The notes under the pieces are model-generated. The model searched no databases. It saw only the letters and a program-made list of their open reading frames with translations, and was not told the DNA's origin. The position numbers and the translations under genes are program-made. 64,000 bases of DNA from Mermis nigrescens (Eukaryota; Nematoda; Enoplea; Mermithida; Mermithidae): assembly GCA_036768485.1 (NCBI GenBank), contig JAVLUZ010000142.1, positions 16,092,407 through 16,156,406 on the forward strand, given 5' to 3'. How positions within the stretch are numbered: position 1 is the first letter of the stretch; every line of letters begins with the position of its first letter. Shown here piece by piece: positions 23,370-37,900 of this stretch.

Positions 23370-24391
23370 ATTTGTTGTAACAATTTGTCGCATGATATTA
23401 AGTCCTCATAGTCCATTCCTGATCCTAACTCAACTTTTTATGGAATAGCTTCGAATGATAGCATCTATGTCCCAGTAATCCAAAGCAAGATTATATATGT
23501 ACATTTGTCACTGTTTGAGTAATCTTTCATATGAGTCCATAAGCTGAGTTCTCTACAGCCAAGCTTGCGTCTTTTGCACTTCTCAATACAAAGTAGATAT
23601 TGCTTCAAAAATGTTTACTTACAGTATGGCCCTTCTAAAAGCTTGAACTTAATCAACTTGCTATCTTCCTTTGCTTTAAAAAATTTTATTTTAATTCTTC
23701 TTATGCAAAGAAACTAACATTAGCACATGCTTACATTCAAAACAAATCAATCCATACCTACATGGTGAGTAGGTAAACTACAGATGTAATTGGGGCAAAG
23801 TGAAATCCCATCAGAATTAATTATCTTCAGATATACAACCGAGCAAGCTAAAAAATAAGACACTTCTTGATAGTCATGCTTCGAGAAATTGGGTGTTGTT
23901 CTCTTATTATGCGCTGAATATGGTGAGGTGCAGTAAAATTGTGTTAATTTCCTATAATGAATGATCATCTAGAACATAGAAAGGTTTTTGAGTGTATCCA
24001 GTCATGTGTCATAGTAGTATTTACTTAATGATCCGTTGCTCAAGAAGTGGTTTAGCAATATTTTTATTTTTTACCAATGGCACAAAACGGCTTACAGTAA
24101 CAATGTGTTAAAATTTAAATAATGTCCCATGTCTAATGCAGGAGTTATAATTGGAAAAAGAAGAATTTTGTGTGCTGATAATCAGCGATTCCTACCTGAC
24201 TTGCACTTACGCTAAGGGCCACTGTTCAATCAGAAATTTGACAACTTTCATATTCTTTTGCCGATAACATCATAAGACTAAGTAAATTATTTAACCAAAA
24301 TTTTGAGAGTTGGTCTTACCTTACTTGCGAGATATAACGTCTAAAAGAAAAGTTTTGGGCAAGAACAATTGTGTAACTCACAATAAATGGT
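23370..24391. other. Transposon 3' region, no gene seen
   Basis: AT-rich sequence between the broken gene and the right inverted repeat; probably the gene's 3' flank. Nothing recognisable. Confidence 0.4.
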
Positions 24392-25142
24392 CTTGCGTGA
24401 AGACTCATTGCTCAAAAAGTGGTCCTTTAATTTTTTTACTTTTTGCCAAATATATGTCACATCTAAGTGCCACATCATACTAAAATTTTGGGAATCTCCG
24501 CATCTAGTATAGGAGTTATAGGACAAAATGTGAAATTTTTTAGTGCACATAGTCAAACTTTTTCATATTCAGTCTTACATAATTTCTCGACCCGTCAAAC
24601 TTGTGGACTTATCAAAAGGATAATTCAAAGCCAGAATCTTGCTCTTTCATTTAAAAAAATATTGACTCTAATATCTTGCGTTGTTAAGAAGTTATAGTCA
24701 TAAAAGTAAATCTACTCTTTTTTGACAAAAAGTGTCGATTTTTCAAACTTTGAGGTTGATGTTCCAAGCGAAAAATGGTTTTTGTACAAAACGCTTTACA
24801 CCATGTTGCTCAGAATAAAAAACTGTACAACATACGTCAAAATGAGGATAGGTTATTTTTTAACTGTCCGCCCTTACTACATCGCTGGGTTGATTCTTAC
24901 AGAAATTGACTCTTAAAACTTTAGTCTATTGTGTTTAAAGGGTCAACTTTAGATAAGCTGAATGCGCGACTTTTCTCTGCAAATTGATTGATCTGTTGCA
25001 AGACGAGAATAAATTATGCCGCAAAAAATTTTATTGAAAACCCTTCCTTGCTAAGCAGCTACAGTGAGCTCTAACGACCTACATTAAATAAGAAGGAAGT
25101 AGTTATGATGGTTTATACGTTAGAGGCGAACTTATGGTCACC

Positions 25143-25273
25143 ATATGGGCAGCAATCTAATTCTAGGGGATCTGATGGAACAAAATCACAAAAAAATTGT
25201 TAGAAATTCAATTTTGTGGCTTATCAGTTTTAGGGGTTTCGTATTCTGGGGTTGTGAACCCCCACGCTCATAG
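25143..25273 (-). mobile_element. Small hAT-like MITE (CATAYATGGGC family), weak copy
   Basis: It starts CATATGGGCAGCAATCTAA and ends CCCCCACGCTCATAG, matching the 59162 and 62289 copies in outline. No clear target duplication. Confidence 0.45.
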
Positions 25274-25313
25274 ATCGATCTCTACGTCATATTGAATTTT
25301 ATGGTTGCCATAA

Positions 25314-25812
25314 AAATGCCTTAAGTGCGCGATTACATATTGATTTTGCTCGAAATTCTGGGCACTGGACTTTTTCCGATTAGCTTAAGGTTTTGTTTTC
25401 CGACGAGGTCAAACTTCAATTATTGGATTTTGAGATTGGAGGCTATAGTTCGCATTCGAAAATTGTAATGTCAAATGCATGATCGGATGTGTCAAACACA
25501 GGAGGAGAGGAGGAGCCAATTTTGTCCGAGGTTCATTTGGCGCATGGTGATTTAGATTTTGATTCTCTTACATAGAATTCGCAGCCTTGAGGACTTGATT
25601 CCTCCTTTAATGACTGTTATCGGAAATTCAATCAACGGAATTTTCTCCAGCAAATAATAATCCAAAGCCTAAAACTACTAAAACCATTAAAACTGGTCGT
25701 ATTTTGTGGATAAAGGAGTGCCTGTGTGTTATGGCTACCACGTCCCCAGACCTCGTCTAATCAGAAATATTTGGCGCACAAAAAGAGAAACTTTCAAGAA
25801 TTAAGGATATTT
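25314..25812 (+). pseudogene. Decayed Tc1/mariner-type transposase fragment
   Basis: It reads RLHIDFARNSGHWTFSD, then KVLFSDEVKLQLLDFE, the region around the first catalytic Asp (FSDE). Further on (25745-25800) comes SPDLV, a stop, SEIFGAQKEKL, matching the SPDLNPIENLWAxxK block. Several frameshifts and stops lie between. Terminal repeats were not found. Confidence 0.65.
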
Positions 25813-25834
25813 GAGGTTTAATATCAACGGAAAA

Positions 25835-26158
25835 ATGTCAATTCGATGCCACTTCTTGTAAAGTGCCATTTCAAACCAAATCTACTTGAATTTGGCGAAA
25901 TCGATTCTTTTTATTTCTGTTCAGTTTTAAAATTTTAGATTAATAACTAGTTAAGCATTTATGCAGGTACTGAAACAAACACTGCATTTAAATTGTGGGC
26001 GGCCTTTAGGCAGTGTAGGAGGATGAATTTCGACGATAATATCAAAATTAAAATTTTTATCTGATTTACTAAGCTAGGAACTGAAATGAGTTTTATTAGG
26101 TATGTTTGAAACGTAAGATTTTCCAAACCTATATGTACATAGGTAGGTACATGCCAAA
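25835..26158. other. No recognisable feature
   Basis: AT-rich spacer. Confidence 0.4.
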
Positions 26159-26301
26159 CATGTGGGCATGGGAGGGGATTTAAACCCCAAAATCCAGAAT
26201 ACCCCGCATATTACGGTAGACCCCAGAATTAGTTTCGTTGATAGTTTTTTTGCAATTTTGCTCCATATCAGACCCCAGAATCAGGTCGCTGTTCATGTAT
26301 G
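26159..26301 (+). mobile_element. Small hAT-like MITE (CAYACATG family)
   Basis: It ends CGCTGTTCATGTATG (inverted CATACATGAACAGCG) and has GGGCATGGGAGGGG at its start, with repeated GACCCCAGAAT inside. No target duplication seen. Confidence 0.45.
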
Positions 26302-26486
26302 GTATCTAGTCTAATGTCGTTTGCTTAAATTTTCTTGTGATTTGTTTGACTTTATTGTTCATTCCACCTATTCGCAGTTCACATCAAGCCCAATTCTTTC
26401 ACACAGTTTGGGCATAACCTTAAGAATTATCAAGGAGCAACAAGCTGACAGACTGGATTGTGGTGGATTTGTGTTTTCAGTGTATT

Positions 26487-26674
26487 CAGTGGCGGATCCA
26501 GGATTTTCCTAAGGGGGGGGCGGTACCCCTAAGGGGGGGGGCGGAACCCTGACTTGGGCGGAAAAATTAGCCGTTTTAACCAGAAAATCACTAAAAATCG
26601 CTCAAATATCCTTAATTTTGCGCACTATTTTGGGCCAATGGGGGGGGCCGCCCCCGCCCCTAAATCTGCCCCTG
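26487..26674 (+). mobile_element. hAT-like MITE with CAGTGGCGGATCCAGG end
   Basis: The ends are CAGTGGCGGATCCAGGA and inverted CAGGGGCAGATTTAGG. The flanks AGTGTATT and ACTGCATT agree at 6 of 8 bases. 188 bp, non-coding. Confidence 0.7.
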
Positions 26675-29229
<2,555 letters not shown>

Positions 29230-29387
29230 CATACATGGACAGCAACTAAATTCTGGGGGCTCCCATGTGGCAAAATCGCTAAAAATAGCATCAAAACTTT
29301 AATTCTAGGGTCTATCGATTTCAGGTGGTCCGCCGAATTCTCGAGGGGGGCAAATCTAGCCAGCCAGACCTGCCGCGCCCACGTATG
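29230..29387 (-). mobile_element. Small hAT-like MITE (CATACATGGACAGC end)
   Basis: CATACATGGACAGCAAC at the left and CGCCCACGTATG at the right match the 59162 and 62289 copies. The flanks ACTGGAAG and TTTGGTAG agree at 5 of 8 bases. Confidence 0.55.
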
Positions 29388-31216
29388 TTTGGTAGCCTAT
29401 CTGGTACATCTTGTAAAATATGATATTGGAATAATCAAATCAATTGAGGGTCATGAAAAACACGAGCGAGTGAGTGTAAAAAAGACCCTAGCCACTCATG
29501 TTCCGCAACATGTCATAAGAGTTTATTTGCTAATACAATTAACGCAATCAAAGTTTCCAAACTAATCGGATTATGCAAAGGAACTTATCAGCTTTGTTGC
29601 CATGTGTAAAATTTATTATTTTCAAGTTTGAAATCAAATGCGTGCATTTCGATTCCCATTGCATAATTGATTGCGCGTTTGGCTATGCTGATACTCGGCG
29701 CTCGACAAAAAACCCTGCTCAGTGCTTCCGTCTGAGAGATTAAAGAGATAAGAGTCAGATAGAAGATATAATTTTCGACGCAACAATGCTTTTGTACTTC
29801 AAACTGGTTCTGATCTGAAAACAAAAACTGTGTTCTGAAGACGATATTCGCGTTGAAAATATTCTCGCCGTTTCACGCCATTTTGCTTTTGACCTTGTCG
29901 TTCAGCAATGCTTTTTCTTGTTTGTTAATCTGTATTTTTTATATTAAACACACGCATTGGCATAACTTCGATTTCTGACTCATAAATGCTCAACCAACTT
30001 GACATTGTTTCTTACAAATCGCAAGAGTCTGAAATAATTTTCATATAAGCTCTCTTTCTATTTATGTAGCATTCTCGAAGTGATGTCAAAATTGACTTCA
30101 TCTTAGTTCCGTTTGATTTTTGCAGCCCATGCGAAGTGAAAATAGTATAACCATTCAAAGGAACTTTTGGAAGACATCCGAATCGCGTGAAAGTATACTT
30201 TTTCTTAGAGATATAATAATTTAGGCATAAATATTTTAAATGGCTCTACATGTAACCTTCGTCCTTATCCACAATTAAATATAATTTGAATTAGCATACT
30301 CAGGTAGAAGTGAATTTAAGGCCGATTAAACGGACGAGTAGGACGGGTAAAAGTTGGTTATTTCAAGTTTTCTTTGATGAATTTTCGCTGACAGTACGCT
30401 GGTAATCTGCGGTGGATCAGATCAATGTAATTACGGGAAAGATTAAAACACAAGCAACGCATTTTTCTTGGGGGTTTGTTGGGGATGTTACTCTTAATAA
30501 TGGCTGCTAGGAAGACTTCCATAAAATGCTGCCGATCCCTAGAATTTTCGATTTTCTGAAGAGACCCTGCGGTTCTAGTTGTTTTCAGCGATTATTTAGA
30601 CTAAAAACATCAGTTTTTTGGTGCTTCGCGCCAGCCATTAATTTTAGGATTTGTTTTGTTCAATTTACTTGAATGTTTCGCGAATTTTCTATGCTCTTGT
30701 GAAAAGTATCGTTAGAAAACATCGAAATAGAATTCTGCAGTTTCTAAAGACGAAAAAGACGATTGAAAAATTTTGGCACTGTCTCCCAGAATTTTCTTGT
30801 TGTACGTACACTTATAGGCGTAAACATGTGACTATAGTTATCGAGATGCGAATATTTATTGATTTTTTGGGGTCATCTGCCGAACATATCCAGCTTTTAC
30901 CTTTTCCGATCTTTTGCACAGTAGTCGATGATGAACTTTGTAACTATTTCATACTTCCTCGCATAATTTTTTACTAAGAAATAATTCCAAATATTTTCAT
31001 GCAATAATCCACATATTCGTCATTTTAAACGCAAAAGCGCTTCTTTGAAACTGTTTTTGACTACTTTTCATATAAAACTTTGGGCTATGATTCCCACCTT
31101 ACCGAAATTCTAAATTCTGGATCCGTCATTGAAAGGGCTTTACGTAAGGGTATCCGGTATTGCGTTGATTTGCATCGTTCAGGTTCGCTGGTCGCCTTTC
31201 TCGTGTTGCATCAGTC

Positions 31217-31247
<31 letters not shown>

Positions 31248-34200
31248 GCGTGTAGGTTTCTATTTTTCAATCGTCGCATAACCAGTGAATCCATGACCGT
31301 AAATTAGACGCCTATTTTTCAAACGTCTATTTTTTGCCTCGAGACTTCTTAAGGCGGTCACTGTTTGTGGTAAGGTGCGAAGGGTGGTTTTTTAATGTTA
31401 CGGTTGATTTCTCATTCGTGCGTGAATCAAAAGTTGAGTATCCATTTTTGATATATGAAATATCTCGCAACAGCGTCCCTATCGAAGTGATTGCTAGTTA
31501 CTTATGAAACGGTATTCTCTCCTGTGCGCCATTTATGCCCTTGTATCAAATGATATTTCTGCTTATCTAGTCTTTCATCTTCGCATTTTTTCGTTAAAAG
31601 ATAAAAAATGAAAAAGATGTTTTACGCAACATTAACGAAAAAAATTGAGAAGAATGTATTTGCAACGCTTTAATAGACCAGTACCCACTGTTTTTATTAC
31701 TGTTTTAAAAAAATTAAAGTTACAATAATCGTTAGTTGCCTAACCATTTCTAGATTTTATAACACTGTATTAGTCGCCCGTATGTGCCTTTTCATTAATT
31801 TCCTAAAAATATATCAACGATAACTTGACATAGTAATAAAAAGTGAGCAACGGTTTTATTTGTAACTTGTATATCATTGTGTATACGCATGTTTTACTGT
31901 ATTACGCACAAGCCTAGTGAAACAATTTTTTAGGATGATCTTTTTCACACGCTCTAATAATCAACTTTCGCTACTTGAACTGCGACGTATTAGTTACAAT
32001 GGGTAGGCAGGCAGCTGTTATTTCGCGCATATTCAAAACGCCTTCCGATTTTTTGTGAACATTTATAATTTTGTTGTAGAATTACTACTAGAAAATAAGT
32101 GGGTGAAGAAACATGACTAAAGGCGGAACAGTAGTGGTATTTCACAATGAATCAAAAATTCATTATTCATCACAATACTCAAAATATGAACTGATTAGTC
32201 TATGGGCCACCCTATAGGGTTGCATGAAAAAATTAATTACTTCAATTTTTAATCTAGTTCTTTGTGATGCCCAGCAAGTGTAATTAGAGGAAGCCTAAAA
32301 GTAGAGCAAAGACGAACCTTGATTAGAAGTAAGTAATGCGAAGGTGGAACGACCTGCTGAACTCACAAAGGCCACATTTTTATCGTACTAAAAACTTGAT
32401 TGAAGTAAAGCGCATGAAGCTTGAAAACATCAATGGTCAACTTTAATCCCAATATGCCGCATTGACGAAATAAATGCTCTAACAGCGCATGCTCCTTGGC
32501 GCTTCGATTATTTAATTATACGCGAATAGTATAGCAGTGGCATTTTCGCGCCGAATTTATTCTAGTTGCCTGCTTTTTAAGAGTTATTTCCACGTTTAAT
32601 TTGAGATTCAGATATTCATGGTTACGCAAGATTTTTTATTATCTCGAAATATCAGTTTAGGGGGCAGAAGTGGAACATGTATACTAACTTATGATTTTAA
32701 GCATAAATGAGCGATTCTATAAAAATGCTCGCTCATCATAGAAAGAGGGATTTTAGTGAATCTCTTAGTTGGTCTAACAGAATTTATTCTTAGTCTAGAA
32801 TGAATGTACAAGACGTTTCAGAGAAGATTCTCTATATACAGTGCCGAGCAGTTATGGCTTCTTCACTTTATGTCAGACCATTCGTTTTCGTGAAAATCAA
32901 ATATCACATTTTATTTTTAGGAAAGAAGGAATATTTTTTAGGACTTCTCTTATCGTTAATATTTCTTGTTATGAGTGCACGTAAGTGCTCAAGATTTAAA
33001 AAGCTAATAGATTGTTGAGCAGGATCTGTAGGAACCTTTTTCGCGACTATGAATTAATGGACGGTTCGAAATTTCAAATGAATGGAACCTTTTAGTATTT
33101 GATGCATCCTCTTCAGGAGATCTATTTCGTCAGTTGCTCTAATCTTACTTTAGAAATAGGAACTGACCGAAATGGGCTAAAGTTCCTCTCCTATCCTTGG
33201 AGAAACTAATGGCGGACTACCCGAAACATATAGTCCAGATATCAAATCGCTCTGTCCATCTTAATTCAGTGTGTCGAAAAAATGTTTTAGTGTGAAAGAA
33301 ATTGCAATTAAAATCTCATGAAATTTTATGTTCTCCTTTTTGAAAGGCAATACCGATTATGCACAAATGGCTATGACCAAAGCCCTAAAAACTATAAAAA
33401 TTATGGGTACAAAAAGGTGTAATTATGACCAATAGTGGAGGAAAGCAAAATTATACAAGAAAAAATTGAAATCCTCTCCAACCTGAGATAAAATATTATT
33501 TGCTTACATCACTTTTCAAATCACTGTACCGCTGAAGAAAGTTTTCCTTATTCGCCTGTGCATCTAGCGCCAAAGAGATCCGTAAGCTCAGATGTGTAAG
33601 TATTTGGTTTTTTATCATTGTGAGCTTCGTCAAGTGTTTGCTTTTAGATCATCGTGAGCTTCCTCATTTTAGTGTTAAAATCGGAAACAAACTCTGATCT
33701 TTCCAAGACTTTTTGAAGTATTGGAAAACCTCTTGCAACACTAAAATGTCTTTTGTTATAAAAGCTAATGAAGCGATGATCACGACCACTTTTCTCTTTA
33801 AACAATGCGTTTCGAATTATGATTTACTTGGTGTCATTTATCGAAGTTCATGCACACAAGGTCAAAATACATATGAGTATAAGACTTTGATACGCGCTTA
33901 TTCGGATCATTTTCAAAGTTGATCACATAGTGATCTTGCTGCGAGTTTATGATTGCGCGCGACGTAAAGAGTAAGGCGATGGTGATGCTGGAATGCCGCT
34001 TTATTATCGGTAGTGCAGCGTGTGGTAAATTTGAAGTTGATATTTATTAACCGGCTCTACCTAATAAATGTAATATGTATATTTGTAGCAATAAATTTCC
34101 CACACTGTGCATGCACGATCAACCCTATTGTTTTACGCAGCCATTCTTTATTATTAGTTGAGAAAAAATTATTCAAGGCAGCCGCGCGATTTTAATATTA

Positions 34201-34560
34201 TTGTTACCACTTTGTGTTGCATCTTAGGCGTACGCAGATATCACTGCCACCGCCTCTGCATTCGAAGCCCCGCATTTGGGCGTATAGGTAGGCAATCAAC
34301 CGGTCAGTCAGGGCGCGCGTTGACTCAGTCTACCGAACCTAATCTGTCATTTTATTGTACGGCTCGCGATCGGCTCACTCGCGCCGTTTCGCTTAAAAGG
34401 ATAAAAATTAGAAATCCGCGCAGCCGCATTTTTTCGGGTTTGCGAAAATCGTTTGGCAGATTACTGTAGCGCAGCCGCGTTGTGTCATTGTAAAAGCGTG
34501 CATTTGATCTGATCTGAGGAACGTGGTATTTACTGACTTTACTTGCTGCGTATGCTAATT
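29388..34560. other. 5' intergenic region upstream of the modular gene
   Basis: No gene recognised. Notable points: a GGTGCTTCGCGCC palindrome at 30620, a GGATCCGTCATTG border at about 31120 resembling a MITE end, and a (GT)n tract at 31217-31252. Open frames at 30651-30977 and 34158-34469 are the longest but show no domain. 34200-34560 has higher GC and probably includes the promoter. Confidence 0.45.
31217..31252. repeat. (GT)n microsatellite
   Basis: About 36 bases of GT with a few GC interruptions at the end. Confidence 0.9.
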
Positions 34561-34696
34561 TCAGCTTATTCGACGATCAATCAGTTAAATTAGCGAAAAG
34601 ACGCGTTGACTCGAGACTGAGAGCTGTACGAGTAAAACTTTTCGTATTAGACTAGTCCCAATTAGCTTTGCATTTTCGACACGTGCGAATCGTACG
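34561..34696 (+). promoter_or_regulatory. Candidate TATA-less initiator and 5' UTR of the modular gene
   Basis: TCAGTT at 34581-34586 matches the arthropod-style initiator TCAGTY, 111 bases upstream of the exon 1 ATG. No TATA box is seen 25-35 bases before it. The 500 bases upstream are less AT-rich than the surroundings. This is a weak consensus match only. Confidence 0.22.
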
Positions 34697-34952
34697 ATGC
34701 TTTTTGGACGATTCCTGGCGCCATTATTTTGCGTCGTAGCGCTGTACGCCAGACGGGTGTCCCCGAAGCCTTTGCCATATGGTGTATCGACAAACACTGA
34801 TTCGACTCCCGTTTGTCCTGATCACGCCGAGCCCTTAATTGAGCGCGGTGCCATTGTGACATGTGGATGTGGTTTTTGGAGGTTTTGTCCCAACAGCCAT
34901 TATTGCAAGATAGACCTCAAAGATGCGCCGGGTGTTTGTTGCCCAAAGGAAG
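34697..34952 (+). CDS. Exon 1: signal peptide plus seven-cysteine N-terminal module
   Basis: The ATG opens a frame starting MLFGRFLAPLFCVVALYA, a short basic start followed by a hydrophobic core, as in a signal peptide. Residues about 40-84 hold seven cysteines spaced C-X15-C-X-C-X5-C-X5-C-X10-C-C, ending GVCCPKE. The final C-X5-C-X10-CC-P layout resembles small extracellular Cys-rich repeats (lustrin-like or nematode Cys-rich type), but I cannot name the family. The donor is AAG|GTAAGT, a strong consensus, leaving the intron in phase 1. The open frame continues past the donor into a MITE and is not coding there. Alternative in-frame starts are not needed because the signal peptide follows this ATG directly. 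Confidence 0.8.
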
Positions 34953-37900
34953 GTAAGTCACATAAAAATTACAATGAGTATGAGCAACAGGCACGTATCT
35001 CTGGGCGGAATGAGGGGTTCGGACCCCCCAAAATTCAGAAAAATTGGAAAAATAGGACTTTTTAAACGTTATTTTGTGCTATTTTTTGCCTTTTTTGGCT
35101 TAGTCCCCAAAAATTGGTGTTGGTCCCCCAAAATAGGACGGTCAGCACGTGTCTGATGAGCAAACGGCTGTTATTATGTAAGTGCTGTGCTCAGTCGGTC
35201 AGTTGATCAGCAGGAGAAAACCCGGATCTCTAAGTGATTTACTTATAGTCTTAAAATGAAAGATATTTCTAGCTTAAATTACTTAAAATGTGAAAAATGT
35301 TAAAAAGTGTTAAAAGAGACAGTCTTAGTTTGAAGTTTCTAGACGATTTTTGACACTTTTAAAAGAAAGCTTTGATTTTGTCAGCTTTTGACACTAATTC
35401 TGCATTGATTTCAGCAAAAATGCCCATTTCGTTCTTGTGAGGTTGTTATCCCCTCAAACATTAGTAATTATTGGGTAATATAAGGAAAATAAGTGATTTT
35501 CGACTCTTTTCCAGAAGTTTGGTTTCTTTATGCAATATTAATGATCATTTTTTGGACTTCAATCTTAAACTCCCTTTGTACTCCTGACTGTCAGTTTGAG
35601 AGTATTTCGTTCTTGAGCTAGTAGCGCAAATAATATTTCTTTAATTGAGTGTAATTATTTTGGCACATTACTGATTATTAATGACTAGGGGCCGGATTTT
35701 TAGGTGCAAAAAGTGGGCCAAATAGGTGCAAAGCATCGGCCAATAAGGTGCAAACAGTCAATAATAAGGGAAAAGTATAGCCGTTTTCAGAGTCAAATAA
35801 GGTGCAAAACAGGCTCAAACTGTGAAAAGATCTTCACAAAATAGAGCTTTCAGGTGCTAGCACCTAAAAATCCGGTCTCTATTAATAACGTCGGAGATAA
35901 TAATAAAAAAAGTTTACAAGAATTCGTCATCATTACTTCTGTTTTCGCTAACCTAAAACACACGATTTGTATCATTTGATGGAGAAAACCTTTGGCTACC
36001 AGAGTTTCAATTCGTTAATTTGGATTGTCCGATTCCCTTAATTGCAACGAATATTTGAAAAAAACCATTTTTTACAAAACACAAACCTCGACTAAAATGT
36101 AACATGATGAAAAACTTACAAAACTGAAATGAAACCAATGCTTTTGACAATTTTGATTTTTAAAAGAATTAGCAACATAGTAAATAAGCTTTTATAGCTA
36201 TTTAACACAATAAATTTTTGATTGACGATTCGAGCAGAGATTTACGGAATAACATTTATCATTTTTTTCGTTCTAACCTGTCAAAAAAGTGGTGCCTATA
36301 AAAGTGTAATCCAGAAAAGCAATCATGGGGGTGACTCAATGAAATTTTATAATCTTGTTGCCCCAGCCATAGTTACGATGAAAATAATTCCCTTTTTCTG
36401 GGCCACCCGTAGACGAGTATATGAAGGTGCTTACTAATTTTCTAAGCGCATGGTTTGAATGTTATGCGGCGTTTATCCGATTAAACTGTTTTTGTTATAC
36501 GCAGAACTAATATCTTCTTTCGAAAAATAGTATTAGTGAAAATGGTCGAGCTGAATAGCTTCATTGACTTTGAATAAATGTGTGTGAAACTGAGAGGCTC
36601 CTGAGACATACTTAAAATTTTAAACAATTTAATTGAAATTCATATTAAAAAATCGATCGACTTTTTCAAAATTTTTTTCCCTTGATTAGCCTGACAAACT
36701 ATCATACGTATATTCATCGCTTTTACAACATTTTTAATTACGTGCGAAATTTCGCATTTGGCTATAAGACTTTCATTGCGCATGTCTTCGTTTAAATCAT
36801 ACCATTTTGCTTTACGAGTATCATTGTCATAAATATTGAAACATGGAATAAGAACTGTAAATATGCATCTTGAACTGCGCCAAAATGTTCTGCAATGAAA
36901 GTCGTAAACAAGCCATTTTTCCAATATTCAAAAAGTGATAATTGCAATAGCGAAACGAAAACAAACCGTAACCATATTCATCTTTTCTTCAGGTAATACA
37001 TAAATATTGCGACCAGTCAAATGTTTGAAATTTATTGGTCTCCACGTATTGTATCACCTGTGTAATGGTTCATTGATTCAAGGCATTTAAGAAGCAAAAC
37101 ATGCGCTGTAAATCTCAATTGCTCACAAATAAAAGACGTAATGTTGGCTGAAAATAAAATCCTTTTCTAGTTGTAGATGTTTTATTAATGTTTAAGCGAT
37201 TAATCGTAAAATCACGTATGTTTATCGGTTTGTGAGATTGCACTTGAATAAATTGAGAAGTACAGATCTCCAATCATTTTGCGCATAAGAAGCTGTCAAA
37301 ATACAAAAGTGAGATCACTCTCACTACCGCAATTTTGGAATTCACATTTCGTACGAGGCTAAGGCGGCCTATAAATTCAGAACTTTCGTCAAAATACCTA
37401 TTTTACATAATTTTTGACATTTTTTAAAAAATTCAGCTTTCTCATCCTGCACTTGACAGTCTCTCTCAACATGGCAAGGCTGTTTTAATGGGGTCAAGAA
37501 TAAGTCGAAACAGCCAGTATGCTTTAATTGCATATATAAATGCAAGCTGACAGCTAGTAGAAGGCAAAAATTCCTATGATTCACCCAATCACGCTTCGTG
37601 GTTTTTATGATAGTAGCTTGCCCTTAGGGCTTAAAAATATATCTTATTAGTATCAACTGGCAGATTAAACTTAAAGGTGTTCTTATCTTAATGTAATTCT
37701 TACAATGTAAAAAAATAACACATTGTGTTCCTATCTTAAAGTAATTTTTCTGCACCTTAATATCTTTAAGCCGTGTCTTGTTTTCAAACTCTGGCGCAAA
37801 TGTTCACTTAATCATGCTCTTGTGAAACGCAGATTATTGCCTGTTTATTATAATTTGAAGCTAGCGGCTTATTTTTTCAGTCTTTTAGTATTTGCGTGTC

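Larger units (their letters stand above)
18876..25100. mobile_element. Decayed 6.2-kb DNA transposon with about 700-bp terminal inverted repeats
   Basis: The left arm (18876-19065 and 20194-20708, interrupted) is the reverse complement of the right arm (24392-25100) at about 80-85% by eye. For example, GCGGCATAATTTAT at 18955 matches ATAAATTATGCCGC at 25009. Between the arms lies a broken plus-strand gene with a zinc-finger motif. The left arm was invaded by tRNA-derived repeats and a MITE. No clear target duplication; superfamily not assigned. Confidence 0.75.

Noticed and set aside
30651..30977. 108-codon open frame upstream of the modular gene
   Set aside because: AT-rich codons, no signal peptide, no domain and no splice context; starts within a region with MITE-like palindromes.
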